Of a stretch of 64,000 bases of DNA, positions 39,260-48,672 are shown piece after piece (the stretch's first letter is position 1; each line of letters opens with the position of its first letter). Source of the DNA: Clostridiales bacterium (GTDB lineage: Bacteria > Bacillota > Clostridia > Lachnospirales > WQUN01); NCBI GenBank assembly GCA_031287685.1, contig JAITSQ010000011.1, positions 1 through 64,000 on the forward strand, given 5' to 3'. The position numbers and the translations under genes were made by a program. The notes under the pieces were generated by a model, which saw only the letters and a program-made list of their open reading frames with translations, did not search any database and was not told the origin of the DNA.

Positions 39260-41205
39260 TTGAAAAAATGAAATATATAAATCTGGCGGGTTATGTCAGC
39301 GATATTGACCGGGTGGTGGAGGAGTATATATCAAAATACTACATTCAGATAGAGCCGGTCGCGAAGGAGCTTACGGCAAGCCCGGACCTCTCCGCCTTTG
39401 CGGAGAAAAACCCTTACGCCAAGCTCTATTCGGACGCCAAGCGCTTCGCTATGACCGTGTCCGCTTACGGAGGCTCGCGCCTGAAAATGGACAGGGAGCG
39501 GGCCGAGGGCGTAATAAACCGCGCGTCGGAGTTCCTGATGTCTCAGGATAATAACTTGAGTGAGCACCATAAGCGCCTTGAGCGCATTACGGATACGGTA
39601 AACCTGCTCAGGCGCTTCGGCGATTTGCGGTTTGACGTGGCGGATTTGAACGTGTTCTCAAACATCGAGTATCGCTTCGGGCGGCTTCCTCTGAACAGTT
39701 TCCGCCAATTTGAGACTTATATGTACGGAGACTCGCGAATCCTTTTCGTTGAGGGCAGCCGGGATGAGGAGAGCGTCTGGGGGGTGTATTTCGCCCACAA
39801 AAACCAGATTAAAACGGTTGAGGCCACGTTTCTGACCCTGCATTTCGATACGGTCGTTTTCCCGCTGGAGTTTGAGGGGGCGCGGCTCTCCGGCCCCCTG
39901 CCGGATATTATAAAGCGCCTCTCTCGGGAGCGGGACGATTTGGCCGAGGACATAGCGGACGCCGAGTCCTGGTCGCTTGATGAGCTTGGGATTTCCGTCA
40001 AGGAAATGGCGTCGGCGTATAACTTCGCGCGGGATATGTACTACTGTTACGACTGCCGCAAATACGCCGGGCGCACCTTGGGAGACCACTTCCTTTTCGT
40101 CGGGTGGATGCCGGAGCGGGAGGCCGCGCGGCTGGCCAAGGCCGCGGAGTTTGACGATTCGGTAATCCTCACGGTGGAAAACGAGGAGAGCGGCTTCGTC
40201 AGCAAGCCGCCGACAAAGCTGCGCAATAACCCGGCGGCGCGCCCGTTTGAGTTTTTCGTAAAAATGTACGGCGTGCCTTCTTATAACGAGCTTGACCCCA
40301 CGCCCTTCGTGGCGCTCAGTTATTCGCTGTTTTTCGGAATGATGTACGGGGACGTGGGGCAGGGGCTTGTGCTGTTTCTCATAGGGTTCTGGCTGTCCCG
40401 GCGCAAGAAAATGGCGCTGGGCGGGGTTATGCAGGTCGTCGGCGTTTTTTCGGCGTTTTTCGGCCTTATGTACGGGAGCGTTTTCGGCTTCGAGGACTGG
40501 CTCAGCCCGATGTGGCTCAACCCGCGGGAGGACACTATGGAGCTGATAAAATACACAATCTCCTGCGGCGTCATAATAATTATAATCTCGATGACGTATA
40601 ACATAATAAACTGCGTCCGGAAGCGCAACCTGCCGAAGCTGCTGTTTGACGCGAACGGCGTTTCGGGAATGGTGTTTTACGTGACGGCGGTGGCCTGCGC
40701 CGCGCTGGCGATGGCGGCGGGAATAACGGCTCCGTTATGGGTTCTCATAGCCGGGGTCTGCGCGCCGCTTTTGCTCATCGCCTTTAAGGAGCCGCTTACC
40801 CGCGCCCTGGAGGCGAAAAAAAGCCGGCGCGCCGAGGAGCTTGAAACCGCCGGGAAAGACGGCGCGGAAAAGAAGCAGAACCCCGCTATGAGCCTGTTTA
40901 TTATCCTTATGGAGCTTGTGGAGGTGCTTCTGGGTTTTTTTACCAACACGCTGTCCTTCGTGCGCGTGGGCGGCTTCGCGGTTTGTCATACGGGGCTTAT
41001 GAGCGTGGTGCTTATGCTGTCCGGCGCGGAGCGCGGAACGCCGAACGTCCTTGGGATAATAATAGGCAACGCCTTCGTAATGGGCCTTGAGGGCTTAGTC
41101 GTGGGGATTCAGGCGCTCCGCCTTGAGTTTTACGAGATGTTCAGCCGCTATTACGACGGCACCGGCAAGGAATTTACGGCTTATAAAGACTTGAAAAACG
41201 AATAA
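39256..41205 (+). CDS. ntpI: V-type ATPase subunit I (stator, NtpI)
   Basis: 649 residues. Cytoplasmic N-terminal half (to about 350) with coiled coil, then eight membrane helices that carry ions past the K ring. YSLFFGMMYGDVGQGLVLFL is the family signature, and FFTNTLSFVRVGGFAVCHTG plus GLEGLVVGIQALRLEFYEMF with the essential Arg follow. Start TTG 39256 overlaps the ntpC stop; SD GGTGAGG. Confidence 0.93.
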   Translation: MIEKMKYINLAGYVSDIDRVVEEYISKYYIQIEPVAKELTASPDLSAFAEKNPYAKLYSDAKRFAMTVSAYGGSRLKMDRERAEGVINRASEFLMSQDNNLSEHHKRLERITDTVNLLRRFGDLRFDVADLNVFSNIEYRFGRLPLNSFRQFETYMYGDSRILFVEGSRDEESVWGVYFAHKNQIKTVEATFLTLHFDTVVFPLEFEGARLSGPLPDIIKRLSRERDDLAEDIADAESWSLDELGISVKEMASAYNFARDMYYCYDCRKYAGRTLGDHFLFVGWMPEREAARLAKAAEFDDSVILTVENEESGFVSKPPTKLRNNPAARPFEFFVKMYGVPSYNELDPTPFVALSYSLFFGMMYGDVGQGLVLFLIGFWLSRRKKMALGGVMQVVGVFSAFFGLMYGSVFGFEDWLSPMWLNPREDTMELIKYTISCGVIIIIISMTYNIINCVRKRNLPKLLFDANGVSGMVFYVTAVACAALAMAAGITAPLWVLIAGVCAPLLLIAFKEPLTRALEAKKSRRAEELETAGKDGAEKKQNPAMSLFIILMELVEVLLGFFTNTLSFVRVGGFAVCHTGLMSVVLMLSGAERGTPNVLGIIIGNAFVMGLEGLVVGIQALRLEFYEMFSRYYDGTGKEFTAYKDLKNE

Positions 41206-41236
41206 CTTAATAAAACAATTTCAGGAGGTAAAATCA

Positions 41237-41671
41237 ATGACAACGCTCAAATTTGTTGTGCCCGCACTGCTTCTGCTCTGTATAGCGGCCCCGTTCGCCT
41301 ACTATTACAAAGGGCGCGGTAACTGCGTAAGCCCCCGGAAACGCTTCAAAACGGCGCTCGCCGTAAATGTCGTGAGCTTCTTCTCCGTCTTGATTTTCGC
41401 GACGGTCTTTATGTTCAGGGGCAATGTTTTCGCCGCGGACGAGGCGGCGGCGGTTAATCTTGGCGGCGGCCTTAAGTTTATAGCGGCGGCGCTTTCGACC
41501 GGGCTCGGCTGTATCGGCACGGGTATCGGCGTGGGGGCGGCGGCCTCCTCCGCCATCGGCGCCATTTCCGAAAACGAAGGCATCTTCGGTAAAACCCTGG
41601 TGTTCGTGGGCCTGGCGGAGGGCGTGGCCATTTACGGCTTCCTCATTTCGCTTATGATTTTGTTCAGCTGA
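41237..41671 (+). CDS. ntpK: V-type ATPase subunit K (proteolipid)
   Basis: 144 residues, four helices. Only the second half (about 75-144) is the usual ion-binding hairpin: LGCIGTGIGVGAAASSAIGA, then FVGLAEGVAIYGFLISLMIL with ion-binding Glu128. The first half (FVVPALLLLCIAAPFAYYY, then FKTALAVNVVSFFSVLIFA) does not look like a duplicated hairpin. The residue after the Glu is Gly, not Ser/Thr. SD CAGGAGG. Confidence 0.9.
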   Translation: MTTLKFVVPALLLLCIAAPFAYYYKGRGNCVSPRKRFKTALAVNVVSFFSVLIFATVFMFRGNVFAADEAAAVNLGGGLKFIAAALSTGLGCIGTGIGVGAAASSAIGAISENEGIFGKTLVFVGLAEGVAIYGFLISLMILFS

Positions 41672-41672
41672 T

Positions 41673-41727
41673 AAGAAGGCGGCTTGCTGGCGGGGGTTTA
41701 ACCGCCAACAAACGCCGAGCAAGAAGG
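41673..41727 (+). repeat. Family A boundary with an unrelated stem, inside the V-ATPase operon
   Basis: AAGAAGGCGGCTTG starts it, stem TTGCTGGCGG with CCGCCAACAA, loop GGGTTTAA, then ACGCCGAGCAAGAAGG. The boundaries match the family but the stem has a different sequence (GGCGG instead of GTCTAAA). It lies between ntpK and the subunit F gene. Confidence 0.75.
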
Positions 41728-41765
41728 CGCGAAACGCCGAATAGCCGAAAGAAGGTCGGTTTTTA

Positions 41766-42074
41766 GTGAAAATCTACTGCGTAAGCGACAATGTTGACAC
41801 GCGGACGGGCCTGCGCCTGGCCGGCATAGACGGCGTTGTGTGCCACACGAACGACGAAATCAAAGAAGCCCTGAACCACATACTCACCGATAAGGAGATA
41901 GGCGTTCTTTTAATAACGGAGCGGCTGGCGGGGATGTTTCCCGAAACCATCAAGGAGCTGCGCACCGGGCGCAGCCTGCCCCTTGTAGTGGAAATCCCCG
42001 ACAGGCACGGGAGCGGTCGCTCCAAGGAATTTATCACGGACTATGTGCGCGAGGCGATAGGCGTCAAGCTGTAG
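41766..42074 (+). CDS. ntpG: V-type ATPase subunit F (NtpG)
   Basis: 102 residues; central-stalk subunit. Typical order: KIYCVSDNVDTRTGLRLAGI, then GVLLITERLAGMFPETI and LPLVVEIPDRHG. GTG 41766 follows AGAAGG at somewhat long spacing. Confidence 0.88.
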   Translation: MKIYCVSDNVDTRTGLRLAGIDGVVCHTNDEIKEALNHILTDKEIGVLLITERLAGMFPETIKELRTGRSLPLVVEIPDRHGSGRSKEFITDYVREAIGVKL

Positions 42075-42106
42075 GCTCTTTGCGCGCGCCCGAAGGAGGG
42101 CTTGTC

Positions 42107-42676
42107 TTGAACGTAGACCAAAAACTTGATTTATTTCTTAAATCCGCGATGGACGACGCCGTGGCCCACAAAGAGCAGGTTCTGGCGGATTTGGACGCGC
42201 ATTACCGCAAGGCTTGCGACGATTACCGCCGGGAGGCGGAGACGAACGCCAAGAAACGCCTTAAAGACGAATATTTTAAGGCCCTGCGCGTGATTAAGAA
42301 CAAAGAAATCATCCAGGCGGCCACGGAGTCTAAAAAATCTCTCATCGACCTGCGCAACCAGTTTTATGAGGATATTTTCAAAAACGTAGAGGCTAAACTG
42401 CTTGACTTTACGCAGTCCGCCGAATATGCCGAATACCTTGTAAACGGAATCGGCAAAGCCGCGGAGGGCCTGCCGGACGCGGAGGCGTACCTCCTGCCGG
42501 ATCACCTGAAGCTCGTCGCGGGCAAAAAGGCTCTCGCGAGGGTCGCCCTCAAAAACGCGGAGGAGGATTTCTGGGGCGGCTTCCGGATAAAAAGCGGCGG
42601 CTTGGTTATCGATAATACGTTTAAGACGCGCTTTGCCGAGGAACGGCGCAGCGTCAGTATGTTTAAGATAGTTTAG
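42107..42676 (+). CDS. ntpE: V-type ATPase subunit E (peripheral stalk, NtpE)
   Basis: 189 residues; TTG 42107 follows AAGGAGGG. Long N-terminal helix (KLDLFLKSAMDDAVAHKEQV and onward) then a globular end with FWGGFRIKSGGLVIDNTFKT. Pairs with the G/H subunit. Followed ten bases later by the A subunit. Confidence 0.88.
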   Translation: MNVDQKLDLFLKSAMDDAVAHKEQVLADLDAHYRKACDDYRREAETNAKKRLKDEYFKALRVIKNKEIIQAATESKKSLIDLRNQFYEDIFKNVEAKLLDFTQSAEYAEYLVNGIGKAAEGLPDAEAYLLPDHLKLVAGKKALARVALKNAEEDFWGGFRIKSGGLVIDNTFKTRFAEERRSVSMFKIV

Positions 42677-42686
42677 GAGGATTCCG

Positions 42687-44453
42687 ATGAACGGCAGCGG
42701 GAAAATAATAGGAATAAACGGGCCTGTGATAACGGTTGCGGAATGCTCCGATTTCGCGATGTCGGAAACCGTTTACGTTGGGGAGTCCCGGCTTATAGGC
42801 GAAGTCATACGCATAAACAAGGAGTACGCCACGGTCCAGGCGTTCGAGGACACTTCGGGCCTGAAGCTCGGCGAAAAGGTATATAAGACAGGCTCGCTCC
42901 TTTCGATTACGCTTGGGCCGGGCATACTCACGAACATTTTCGACGGCATCGAGCGCCCGCTCGGCGCTATTGAAAAGGAAAGCGGCATTTATATAGACAA
43001 GGGCGTCCATGTGGAAAATCTTGACGTTAATAAAAAATGGGAAGCGAATATTCTCATTTCCGAAGGCGACATAATCCAGGGCGGGGACATTATAGCCGAA
43101 GTTCAGGAGACGGAGGGCATCGTTCATAAGTCGATGATTCCGCCGAGGGTAAGCGGCACGGTTAAAAAAGCCGCGCCCTCCGGCGCTTATACAATCGAAG
43201 ACGTCATCGCCGAGGTGGAGGACGAGTCCGGCGCCCTGCACGAAATCCGGCTCGCCCAGAAATGGCCGATAAAGACGCCGCGCCCGGTCGGGAAGCGTAT
43301 GACGGTGACGCGCCCCCTTGTCACGGGCCAGCGCGTTATGGATACGCTTTTCCCGCTCGCCAAGGGCGGCATGGCCGCCATACCCGGCGGTTTCGGCACC
43401 GGCAAGACTATGAATCAGCACCAAATCGCCAAATGGTCCGACGCGGATATAATCGTGTATATCGGCTGCGGGGAGCGCGGCAACGAAATGACCCAGGTGC
43501 TTGAGGAATTCGGCGATTTGCAGGACCCGCGCACGGGCCGCGCCCTTATGGACAGGACGATGCTCATAGCCAACACGTCCAATATGCCCGTGGCGGCGCG
43601 AGAGGCCTCTATCTACACGGGGATTACAATCGCCGAATATTACCGGGATATGGGCTATCACGTGGCTATAATGGCGGATTCGACCTCCCGCTGGGCGGAG
43701 GCCCTGAGGGAGCTTTCCGGCCGCCTGGAGGAAATGCCCGCAGAGGAGGGTTTCCCGGCGTATCTGGCCTCCCGCCTGTCGAGCTTTTACGAGCGTGCGG
43801 GATATATGGAGAACCTCAACGGCACGGAAGGCTCCGTGACGATAATCGGCGCGGTCTCCCCGCAGGGCGGGGATTTTTCCGAGCCGGTCACGCAGAACAC
43901 AAAAAGGCTTGTGCGCTGTTTCTGGGCGCTTGACCGCAATCTGAGCTACGCGCGGCATTTTCCCGCGATTAACTGGCTGACGAGCTACAGCGAGTATCTC
44001 GACGACCTTGAGGAATGGTACGCTGAAAACGCGGGGGAGGATTTCCTCAAACACCGCGCCGAAATCCTGAAGCTGCTCCAGGAGGAGAACGAGCTTATGG
44101 AAATAGTTAAGCTCATAGGCTCGGACGTTCTGCCGGATTCTCAAAAAGTCGTGCTTGAAATGGCGAGGGTGGTGCGGCTCGGTTTCGCCCAGCAGAACGC
44201 CTACCACAAATTTGACACCTATGTGCCGCTCGTTAAGCAGCGCCGTATGATGGAGGTAATCCTCCTCCTGTACGACCGCTCGAAGCGGCTTATTTCCGAA
44301 GGTATTCCGATGCGCCTTCTCAAATCCGAGGATATTTACGATAAAGTCGTCTCAATAAAATATAACGTGGGCAACGAGGAAATCGAAAAATTTGACGATT
44401 ATGTTAAGGAAATAGACGAGTTCTACGACAGGCTGTTAGAGAAAAACAAGTAA
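42687..44453 (+). CDS. ntpA: V-type ATPase catalytic subunit A
   Basis: 588 residues. Nucleotide-hydrolysing subunit. P-loop GGFGTGKTMNQ, the A-specific non-homologous insert between the N-terminal barrel and the nucleotide domain, IVYIGCGERGNEMTQVLEEF, MADSTSRWAEALRELSGRLE, and GYPAYL-like GFPAYLASRLSSFYERAG. Classic order and length. SD AGGAGG. Confidence 0.97.
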   Translation: MNGSGKIIGINGPVITVAECSDFAMSETVYVGESRLIGEVIRINKEYATVQAFEDTSGLKLGEKVYKTGSLLSITLGPGILTNIFDGIERPLGAIEKESGIYIDKGVHVENLDVNKKWEANILISEGDIIQGGDIIAEVQETEGIVHKSMIPPRVSGTVKKAAPSGAYTIEDVIAEVEDESGALHEIRLAQKWPIKTPRPVGKRMTVTRPLVTGQRVMDTLFPLAKGGMAAIPGGFGTGKTMNQHQIAKWSDADIIVYIGCGERGNEMTQVLEEFGDLQDPRTGRALMDRTMLIANTSNMPVAAREASIYTGITIAEYYRDMGYHVAIMADSTSRWAEALRELSGRLEEMPAEEGFPAYLASRLSSFYERAGYMENLNGTEGSVTIIGAVSPQGGDFSEPVTQNTKRLVRCFWALDRNLSYARHFPAINWLTSYSEYLDDLEEWYAENAGEDFLKHRAEILKLLQEENELMEIVKLIGSDVLPDSQKVVLEMARVVRLGFAQQNAYHKFDTYVPLVKQRRMMEVILLLYDRSKRLISEGIPMRLLKSEDIYDKVVSIKYNVGNEEIEKFDDYVKEIDEFYDRLLEKNK

Positions 44454-44570
44454 CCAGGGCGGGCTTGCGCCGGCTTTTGAAAAAAGACGCGAAGGAAAAT
44501 CACGGAGCTTAAAATGAAAAAACGCAACAAATAAAGTAACCGGACGGAAACGGGATAAGGCGGTGTTTTT

Positions 44571-45944
44571 GTGGCTGTTGAGTATATGGGTTTAAGCGAG
44601 ATAAACGGCTCTTTCGTCGTCCTTGAAGGCGTGCGCGACGCGGCTTTTGAGGAAATAGTTGAGCTGAGGATGGACGGGTATAAGGAAAAGCTGGGGCGCG
44701 TGGTGCGGCTGCACGGCGACAAGGCCATCATACAGGTTTTCGAGGGCACGGAGGAAATATCGCTCCATAACACGGCGACGAAATTCACCGGGCGGCCTAT
44801 GCAGATTAAACTTTCCGAGGAAATCCTCGGGCGCGTGTTCGACGGCCTGGGCCAGCCCATTGACGGTATGGGCGATATATACGCCGAAGTCCTGCGCGAC
44901 GTCAACGGCAAGGCCATAAACCCCGTTTCCCGCGTGTACCCGCGAAACTTCATACAAACGGGCGTTTCCGCAATCGACGGCCTTGTGACGCTCATCCGCG
45001 GCCAGAAGCTCCCCATATTTTCCGGGAACGGCCTGCCGCACGACCAGCTTGCCGCCCAGATTGTGCGGCAGGCTTCTCTTGGCGCGAAGTCCACGGATAA
45101 ATTCGCCATAGTTTTCGCGGCGATGGGCGTCAAGAACGACGTGGCGGAGTTTTTCCGCAAAACTTTTGAGGAATCCGGCGCGATTGAGCGCGTGGTAATG
45201 TTCCTAAACCTTGTTAACGACCCCGTGGCGGAAAGGCTCATCACCCCGCGCGCCGCGCTGACCGTCGCCGAATATTTGGCTTATGAGAAAGATATGCACA
45301 TATTGGTAATCCTGACCGACATGACGTCTTACGCGGAGGCCCTGCGCGAGATTTCTTCGTCAAAAGGGGAAATCCCCTCACGAAAGGGCTATCCGGGGTA
45401 TCTGTACTCGGAGCTGGCCTCTCTTTACGAGCGCGCGGGAATCGTCAAGGGCAGCAGCGGCTCCGTGACGCAAATCCCCATCCTGACAATGCCGAACGAC
45501 GACATTACGCACCCCGTGCCCGACCTTACGGGTTATATCACCGAGGGGCAGATTGTGCTTGACCGGCGGCTTTATCAGAAGGGCGTTTATCCGCCCATCA
45601 ATATCCTGCCGTCCCTCTCGCGCCTTATGAAAGACGGAATCGGAGAGGGCTACACGCGGGAGGACCACCCGGACATATCCAACCAGATTTTCTCCGCCTA
45701 CGCCCACGTGGGGGACGTCCGCGCCCTTGCCTCCGTAATCGGCGAGGACGAAATGTCCGACGTTGACAAACTGTATATGGAGTTCGGACGGCGCTTCGAG
45801 GCCGAGTACATCAACCAGAATAAATACGAAAACCGCAATATTCTGAACACCATCAACCTGGGCTGGGACATTATAAAGGTCTTGCCTCGGAGCGAGCTTG
45901 ACCGCGTAAAGACAGAGTGGCTCGATAAGTATTATGATAATTAA
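44571..45944 (+). CDS. ntpB: V-type ATPase subunit B
   Basis: 457 residues. Non-catalytic partner of A: no P-loop, but [40 protein letters not shown] and [20 protein letters not shown]. Start GTG 44571 after AAGGCGG. A 117-bp gap before it holds a possible six-codon frame (MKKRNK) with its own SD CGGAG, meaning unclear. Confidence 0.97.
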   Translation: MAVEYMGLSEINGSFVVLEGVRDAAFEEIVELRMDGYKEKLGRVVRLHGDKAIIQVFEGTEEISLHNTATKFTGRPMQIKLSEEILGRVFDGLGQPIDGMGDIYAEVLRDVNGKAINPVSRVYPRNFIQTGVSAIDGLVTLIRGQKLPIFSGNGLPHDQLAAQIVRQASLGAKSTDKFAIVFAAMGVKNDVAEFFRKTFEESGAIERVVMFLNLVNDPVAERLITPRAALTVAEYLAYEKDMHILVILTDMTSYAEALREISSSKGEIPSRKGYPGYLYSELASLYERAGIVKGSSGSVTQIPILTMPNDDITHPVPDLTGYITEGQIVLDRRLYQKGVYPPINILPSLSRLMKDGIGEGYTREDHPDISNQIFSAYAHVGDVRALASVIGEDEMSDVDKLYMEFGRRFEAEYINQNKYENRNILNTINLGWDIIKVLPRSELDRVKTEWLDKYYDN

Positions 45945-45987
45945 TAAACGCGGCCGCGACTCTTAGTTTTTACGGTAAGGAGGTTTT

Positions 45988-46617
45988 ATGGACCCGAATT
46001 CTTTCCCCACCAAGGGTAATTTGATACTCGCGAAGGCGACCCTCCGGCTCTCGACCCAGGGTTACGACCTGCTTGATAAAAAGCGCAACGTGCTTATTAA
46101 GGAAATAATGGCGCTGAACGAAAAAGCGAAAAGTATCCAGGCGAGCATCGACGAGGTGTTCGCGGAGGCGTATAAATCGCTTCAATTAGCGTGTATTGAA
46201 ATGGGTATGTCCAACGTGGACAGAATCTGCCACTCCATGCCGATTGAGGAGACCGTCAGGGTGCGCTCGCGGAGCATTATGGGCGTGGAAATCCCTATTG
46301 TAAGCTATGACGACGCGGCGCGGCACACGCCCGTTCTGGGCTTCGGCAATACGACCGTCGCCATAGACGCGGCCATAAGCAGCTTTAACCGCGTCAAGGA
46401 GCTGACGATAGAGCTGTCGGCGGTGGAAAACGCGGCTTACCGCCTGGCGGTGAACATACGAAAGACGCAGAAACGCGCCAACGCCTTGAAAAACGTGACT
46501 ATTCCGAAGTACGAAAGCATGACGAAGGAAATCCAGGAGACGCTCGAGGAGCGCGAAAGAGACGAGTTTACCCGCTTGAAGGTGATTAAGCGGAAGAACG
46601 ACGAGAACCGCGAGTAA
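45988..46617 (+). CDS. ntpD: V-type ATPase subunit D (central rotor, NtpD)
   Basis: 209 residues. Two long helices forming the rotor axis. PTKGNLILAKATLRLSTQGYD at the start, and NIRKTQKRANALKNVTIPKY near the C-terminus, are diagnostic. SD AAGGAGG. Last ATPase gene. Confidence 0.95.
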   Translation: MDPNSFPTKGNLILAKATLRLSTQGYDLLDKKRNVLIKEIMALNEKAKSIQASIDEVFAEAYKSLQLACIEMGMSNVDRICHSMPIEETVRVRSRSIMGVEIPIVSYDDAARHTPVLGFGNTTVAIDAAISSFNRVKELTIELSAVENAAYRLAVNIRKTQKRANALKNVTIPKYESMTKEIQETLEERERDEFTRLKVIKRKNDENRE

Positions 46618-46671
46618 ACGGGGGTATTCCCGGGCGCGCCGCAAAGCGGCGATTAGAAAGGAAGTATTTGT

Positions 46672-47166
46672 ATGATACACTCTGTTTTACAGACGGGGTT
46701 AATTCCCGCAGCCGCGCCGCGAACCGCCGAACCGCAAACTTTACCCGGCGGTTCCTTCGCGGAGGCGCTCTCCGCCGCGCAAGCCGCGTCGTTTGACGAC
46801 CAATTTGCCGCGGCCGCGCGGGCAAAGTTCGACAAGGCCAAAGCGGGCGTCTTGTCCGCGCTTAACACCGGCGGGCTGAGCGGCTTAAAGACTATGTTCG
46901 GGCAGACGCTGACCGCCGCGCTCTCGTCCGCGTTCGGCGGGGCCGCGCCGGCCGATTTGGAGCCGGAGGATTTTGGCGAGAGTTCGCGCGACGTGGTTCC
47001 GAAGCTGTCCGCGGCGCTTAACGCCGTAACCAACTGGGAGAGCGCCTTCAAAGCGGGCGGCGGCATGCTGACTTCTCAACAGGCGGGCGCGCTTGAAAAA
47101 TTGCGGGACGCTCTTCGGGTCACGGCTTACGCCGTGAAAGACAATCTGGATTTTCTTGAGAGCTAA
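46672..47166 (+). CDS. Hypothetical protein downstream of the V-ATPase, 164 aa
   Basis: ATG 46672 follows AAAGGAAG. Very Ala-rich and apparently soluble, with a flexible start and helical body (ARAKFDKAKAGVLSALNTGG, LSAALNAVTNWESAFKAGGG). No membrane segment and no family recognised. It lies 54 bp after ntpD with no terminator before and one right after, so it is probably the last gene of that transcript. Its opening recalls flagellar or secreted-protein adaptors, but I would not assign it. Confidence 0.65.
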   Translation: MIHSVLQTGLIPAAAPRTAEPQTLPGGSFAEALSAAQAASFDDQFAAAARAKFDKAKAGVLSALNTGGLSGLKTMFGQTLTAALSSAFGGAAPADLEPEDFGESSRDVVPKLSAALNAVTNWESAFKAGGGMLTSQQAGALEKLRDALRVTAYAVKDNLDFLES

Positions 47167-47167
47167 T

Positions 47168-47196
47168 AAAAAAACCGCGGGGAACGCGGTTTTTTC
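47168..47196 (+). terminator. Terminator of the V-ATPase operon (bidirectional)
   Basis: Stem AAAAAACCGCG with CGCGGTTTTTT around GGGAA, T run on the plus strand. The A run on the other side means it can also serve rpmE. Confidence 0.85.
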
Positions 47197-47209
47197 TTGT
47201 CTGCATTAC

Positions 47210-47410
47210 TTACCGGTTATACTTCTTCTTAAACTTCTCAACCCGGCCGCCTGCCTCAAGCAACATTTTCTGGCTGCCGGTGTAGAACGGGTGGCACTTC
47301 GAGCAAGCCTCGACGCTTATGCTTTCTTTCGTCGAACCGGTCACAAACTCGTTGCCGCAGGCGCATTTCACTTTGGCCTCGAAATATTGCGGGTGAATCC
47401 CTTTTTTCAT
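47210..47410 (-). CDS. rpmE: 50S ribosomal protein L31
   Basis: 66 residues, zinc-binding type. [20 protein letters not shown], then [14 protein letters not shown], giving CxC and CxxC ligands. The start at 47410 has GGGAG upstream; a longer frame adds a non-homologous head. Confidence 0.95.
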   Translation of the reverse strand: MKKGIHPQYFEAKVKCACGNEFVTGSTKESISVEACSKCHPFYTGSQKMLLEAGGRVEKFKKKYNR

Positions 47411-47458
47411 TAAAAACACTCCCGTTAGTTTTTGAATATTCTTTGACATTCGAGCTAT

Positions 47459-47487
47459 ATTATAACATATAAACGCGGGCGGCGCAA
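47459..47487 (-). promoter_or_regulatory. Promoter of rpmE
   Basis: Minus strand: -35 TTGCGC (47482-47487), -10 TATAAT (47459-47464), spacer 17 bp. Confidence 0.55.
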
Positions 47488-47500
47488 GAGGTTTTTTTAT

Positions 47501-47556
47501 TGCTCGGTGTTTTCATTTGTCTAAAGCAAGCTTAGACAAATGAAAGCCCCATTCTT
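47501..47556 (-). repeat. Palindromic repeat, family A copy 9
   Basis: TGCTCGGTGT boundary, perfect stem TTTCATTTGTCTAA (47511-47524) with TTAGACAAATGAAA (47532-47545), loop AGCAAGC, then GCCCCATTCTTA. Another base-pair set in the upper stem. It lies 22 bp after the hemW stop. Confidence 0.8.
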
Positions 47557-47577
47557 AATCAAGCTCACGCTTGGACC

Positions 47578-48672
47578 CTATATAAAACTTGCGAACACCC
47601 TGTTCGACACGTCTATCCCGCGCGGCGTCAAGCGGAGCATATCCTTTTCGGCTTTCAGAAGCCCAAGTTTCCGAAGTTTTCGTATGCTGTCCCCGTAAAT
47701 ATCCAGCGCGGGCAAGCCGAATTCCCGCTCAAACTCCGCCAAATCCACCCCGGAAAGGAGCCGCAGGCCCAGGAAAAAAAACTCCGACATTGCTTCGGCG
47801 CGGCTTATTTCCTGAAGCGCTTCCTTATTATTGCCGGAGGTTTCAAGATATCGCCCCATATCCTCCGTGTTGCGGAAGCGCCGGCCGCCGAAAAACGAGT
47901 GCGCGCCAAGCCCCAGGCCGAGATACGGCGCGCGCCGCCAATACGCCGAGTTATGCCGCGCCTGGCGGCCTGGCCGCGCGAAGTTCGAGATTTCGTAATG
48001 CTCATACCCCGCCGCCTGAAGCCGCTCCGTGACAAGCGCGTACATAGCGCGGTCCTCCTCGTCGGGCAGGGGAGACAGGGCGGCGAAGGGCGTGCCCTCC
48101 TCGAGGGTCAGTCCGTAGGCCGAGACGTGCTCCGGAGACATACCGATAACCCTTTCCAAATCCCGCGAGAGGCCCGCGAGCGTCTGAAACGGCAGGGCGA
48201 ACATCAAATCCAAGCTTATATCGGCAAACCCGGCCCGCCGGGCCGCTTCGTAATTCGCGCGAAAATCCGCGTAGGTGTGGATTCGCCCCATTTTTCGCAG
48301 GAGCGCGTCATCCGTGCTTTGCAGGCCGAGGCTGAGGCGGTTCGCGCCCGACTGATATAACTCCCGCAGATACTCGCGGTCAACCGCGCCGGGGTTGGCT
48401 TCTACGGTAAACTCCGCCCCCGGAGCCAGCTTCAGGCGCCCGACGGCGGCCATCAGACCTAGCAGGAGCGCCGGCGGCAGGGCGGTCGGCGTGCCGCCGC
48501 CTATATAAACGGAGGAAACCTCCAAATCGGCCGGCAAGGCCTTTATTTCGTCCGTCAGAGCCGCCGTATAGCGCGACATCAGCTCCTCCGAAGCGCCGGC
48601 GCGCGACAAAAAGGCGCAGTATCCGCACTTTGCCCGGCAAAATGGGATATGCAGGTATAGCCCCCCGGTCAA
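47578..48672 (-). CDS. hemW: HemW-like radical SAM protein
   Basis: 364 residues. HemN/HemW branch: YLHIPFCRAKCGYCAFLS holds the CxxxCxxC cluster ligands, then SVYIGGGTPTALPP, the SLGLQSTDDALLRKMGRIHT segment, ISLDLMFALPFQTL, and HYEISNFARPGRQARHNSAYW. The extra N-terminal Cys of true coproporphyrinogen oxidase HemN is absent, so haem chaperone HemW is the better call. TTG 48672 overlaps the dnaI stop (TTGA). Confidence 0.9.
   Translation of the reverse strand: MTGGLYLHIPFCRAKCGYCAFLSRAGASEELMSRYTAALTDEIKALPADLEVSSVYIGGGTPTALPPALLLGLMAAVGRLKLAPGAEFTVEANPGAVDREYLRELYQSGANRLSLGLQSTDDALLRKMGRIHTYADFRANYEAARRAGFADISLDLMFALPFQTLAGLSRDLERVIGMSPEHVSAYGLTLEEGTPFAALSPLPDEEDRAMYALVTERLQAAGYEHYEISNFARPGRQARHNSAYWRRAPYLGLGLGAHSFFGGRRFRNTEDMGRYLETSGNNKEALQEISRAEAMSEFFFLGLRLLSGVDLAEFEREFGLPALDIYGDSIRKLRKLGLLKAEKDMLRLTPRGIDVSNRVFASFI

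Noticed and set aside
42663-44207. Minus-strand 514-codon frame opposite the V-ATPase A subunit
   Set aside because: GC-rich shadow of a highly conserved gene; no start signal and no domain.
44514-44534. Six-codon frame MKKRNK between the A and B subunit genes
   Set aside because: It has an SD-like CGGAG but is too short to support as a gene; chance is likely.
47578-48672. Coproporphyrinogen III dehydrogenase HemN
   Set aside because: The extra cysteine and N-terminal residues of true HemN are missing; HemW fits better, and no haem genes are near.
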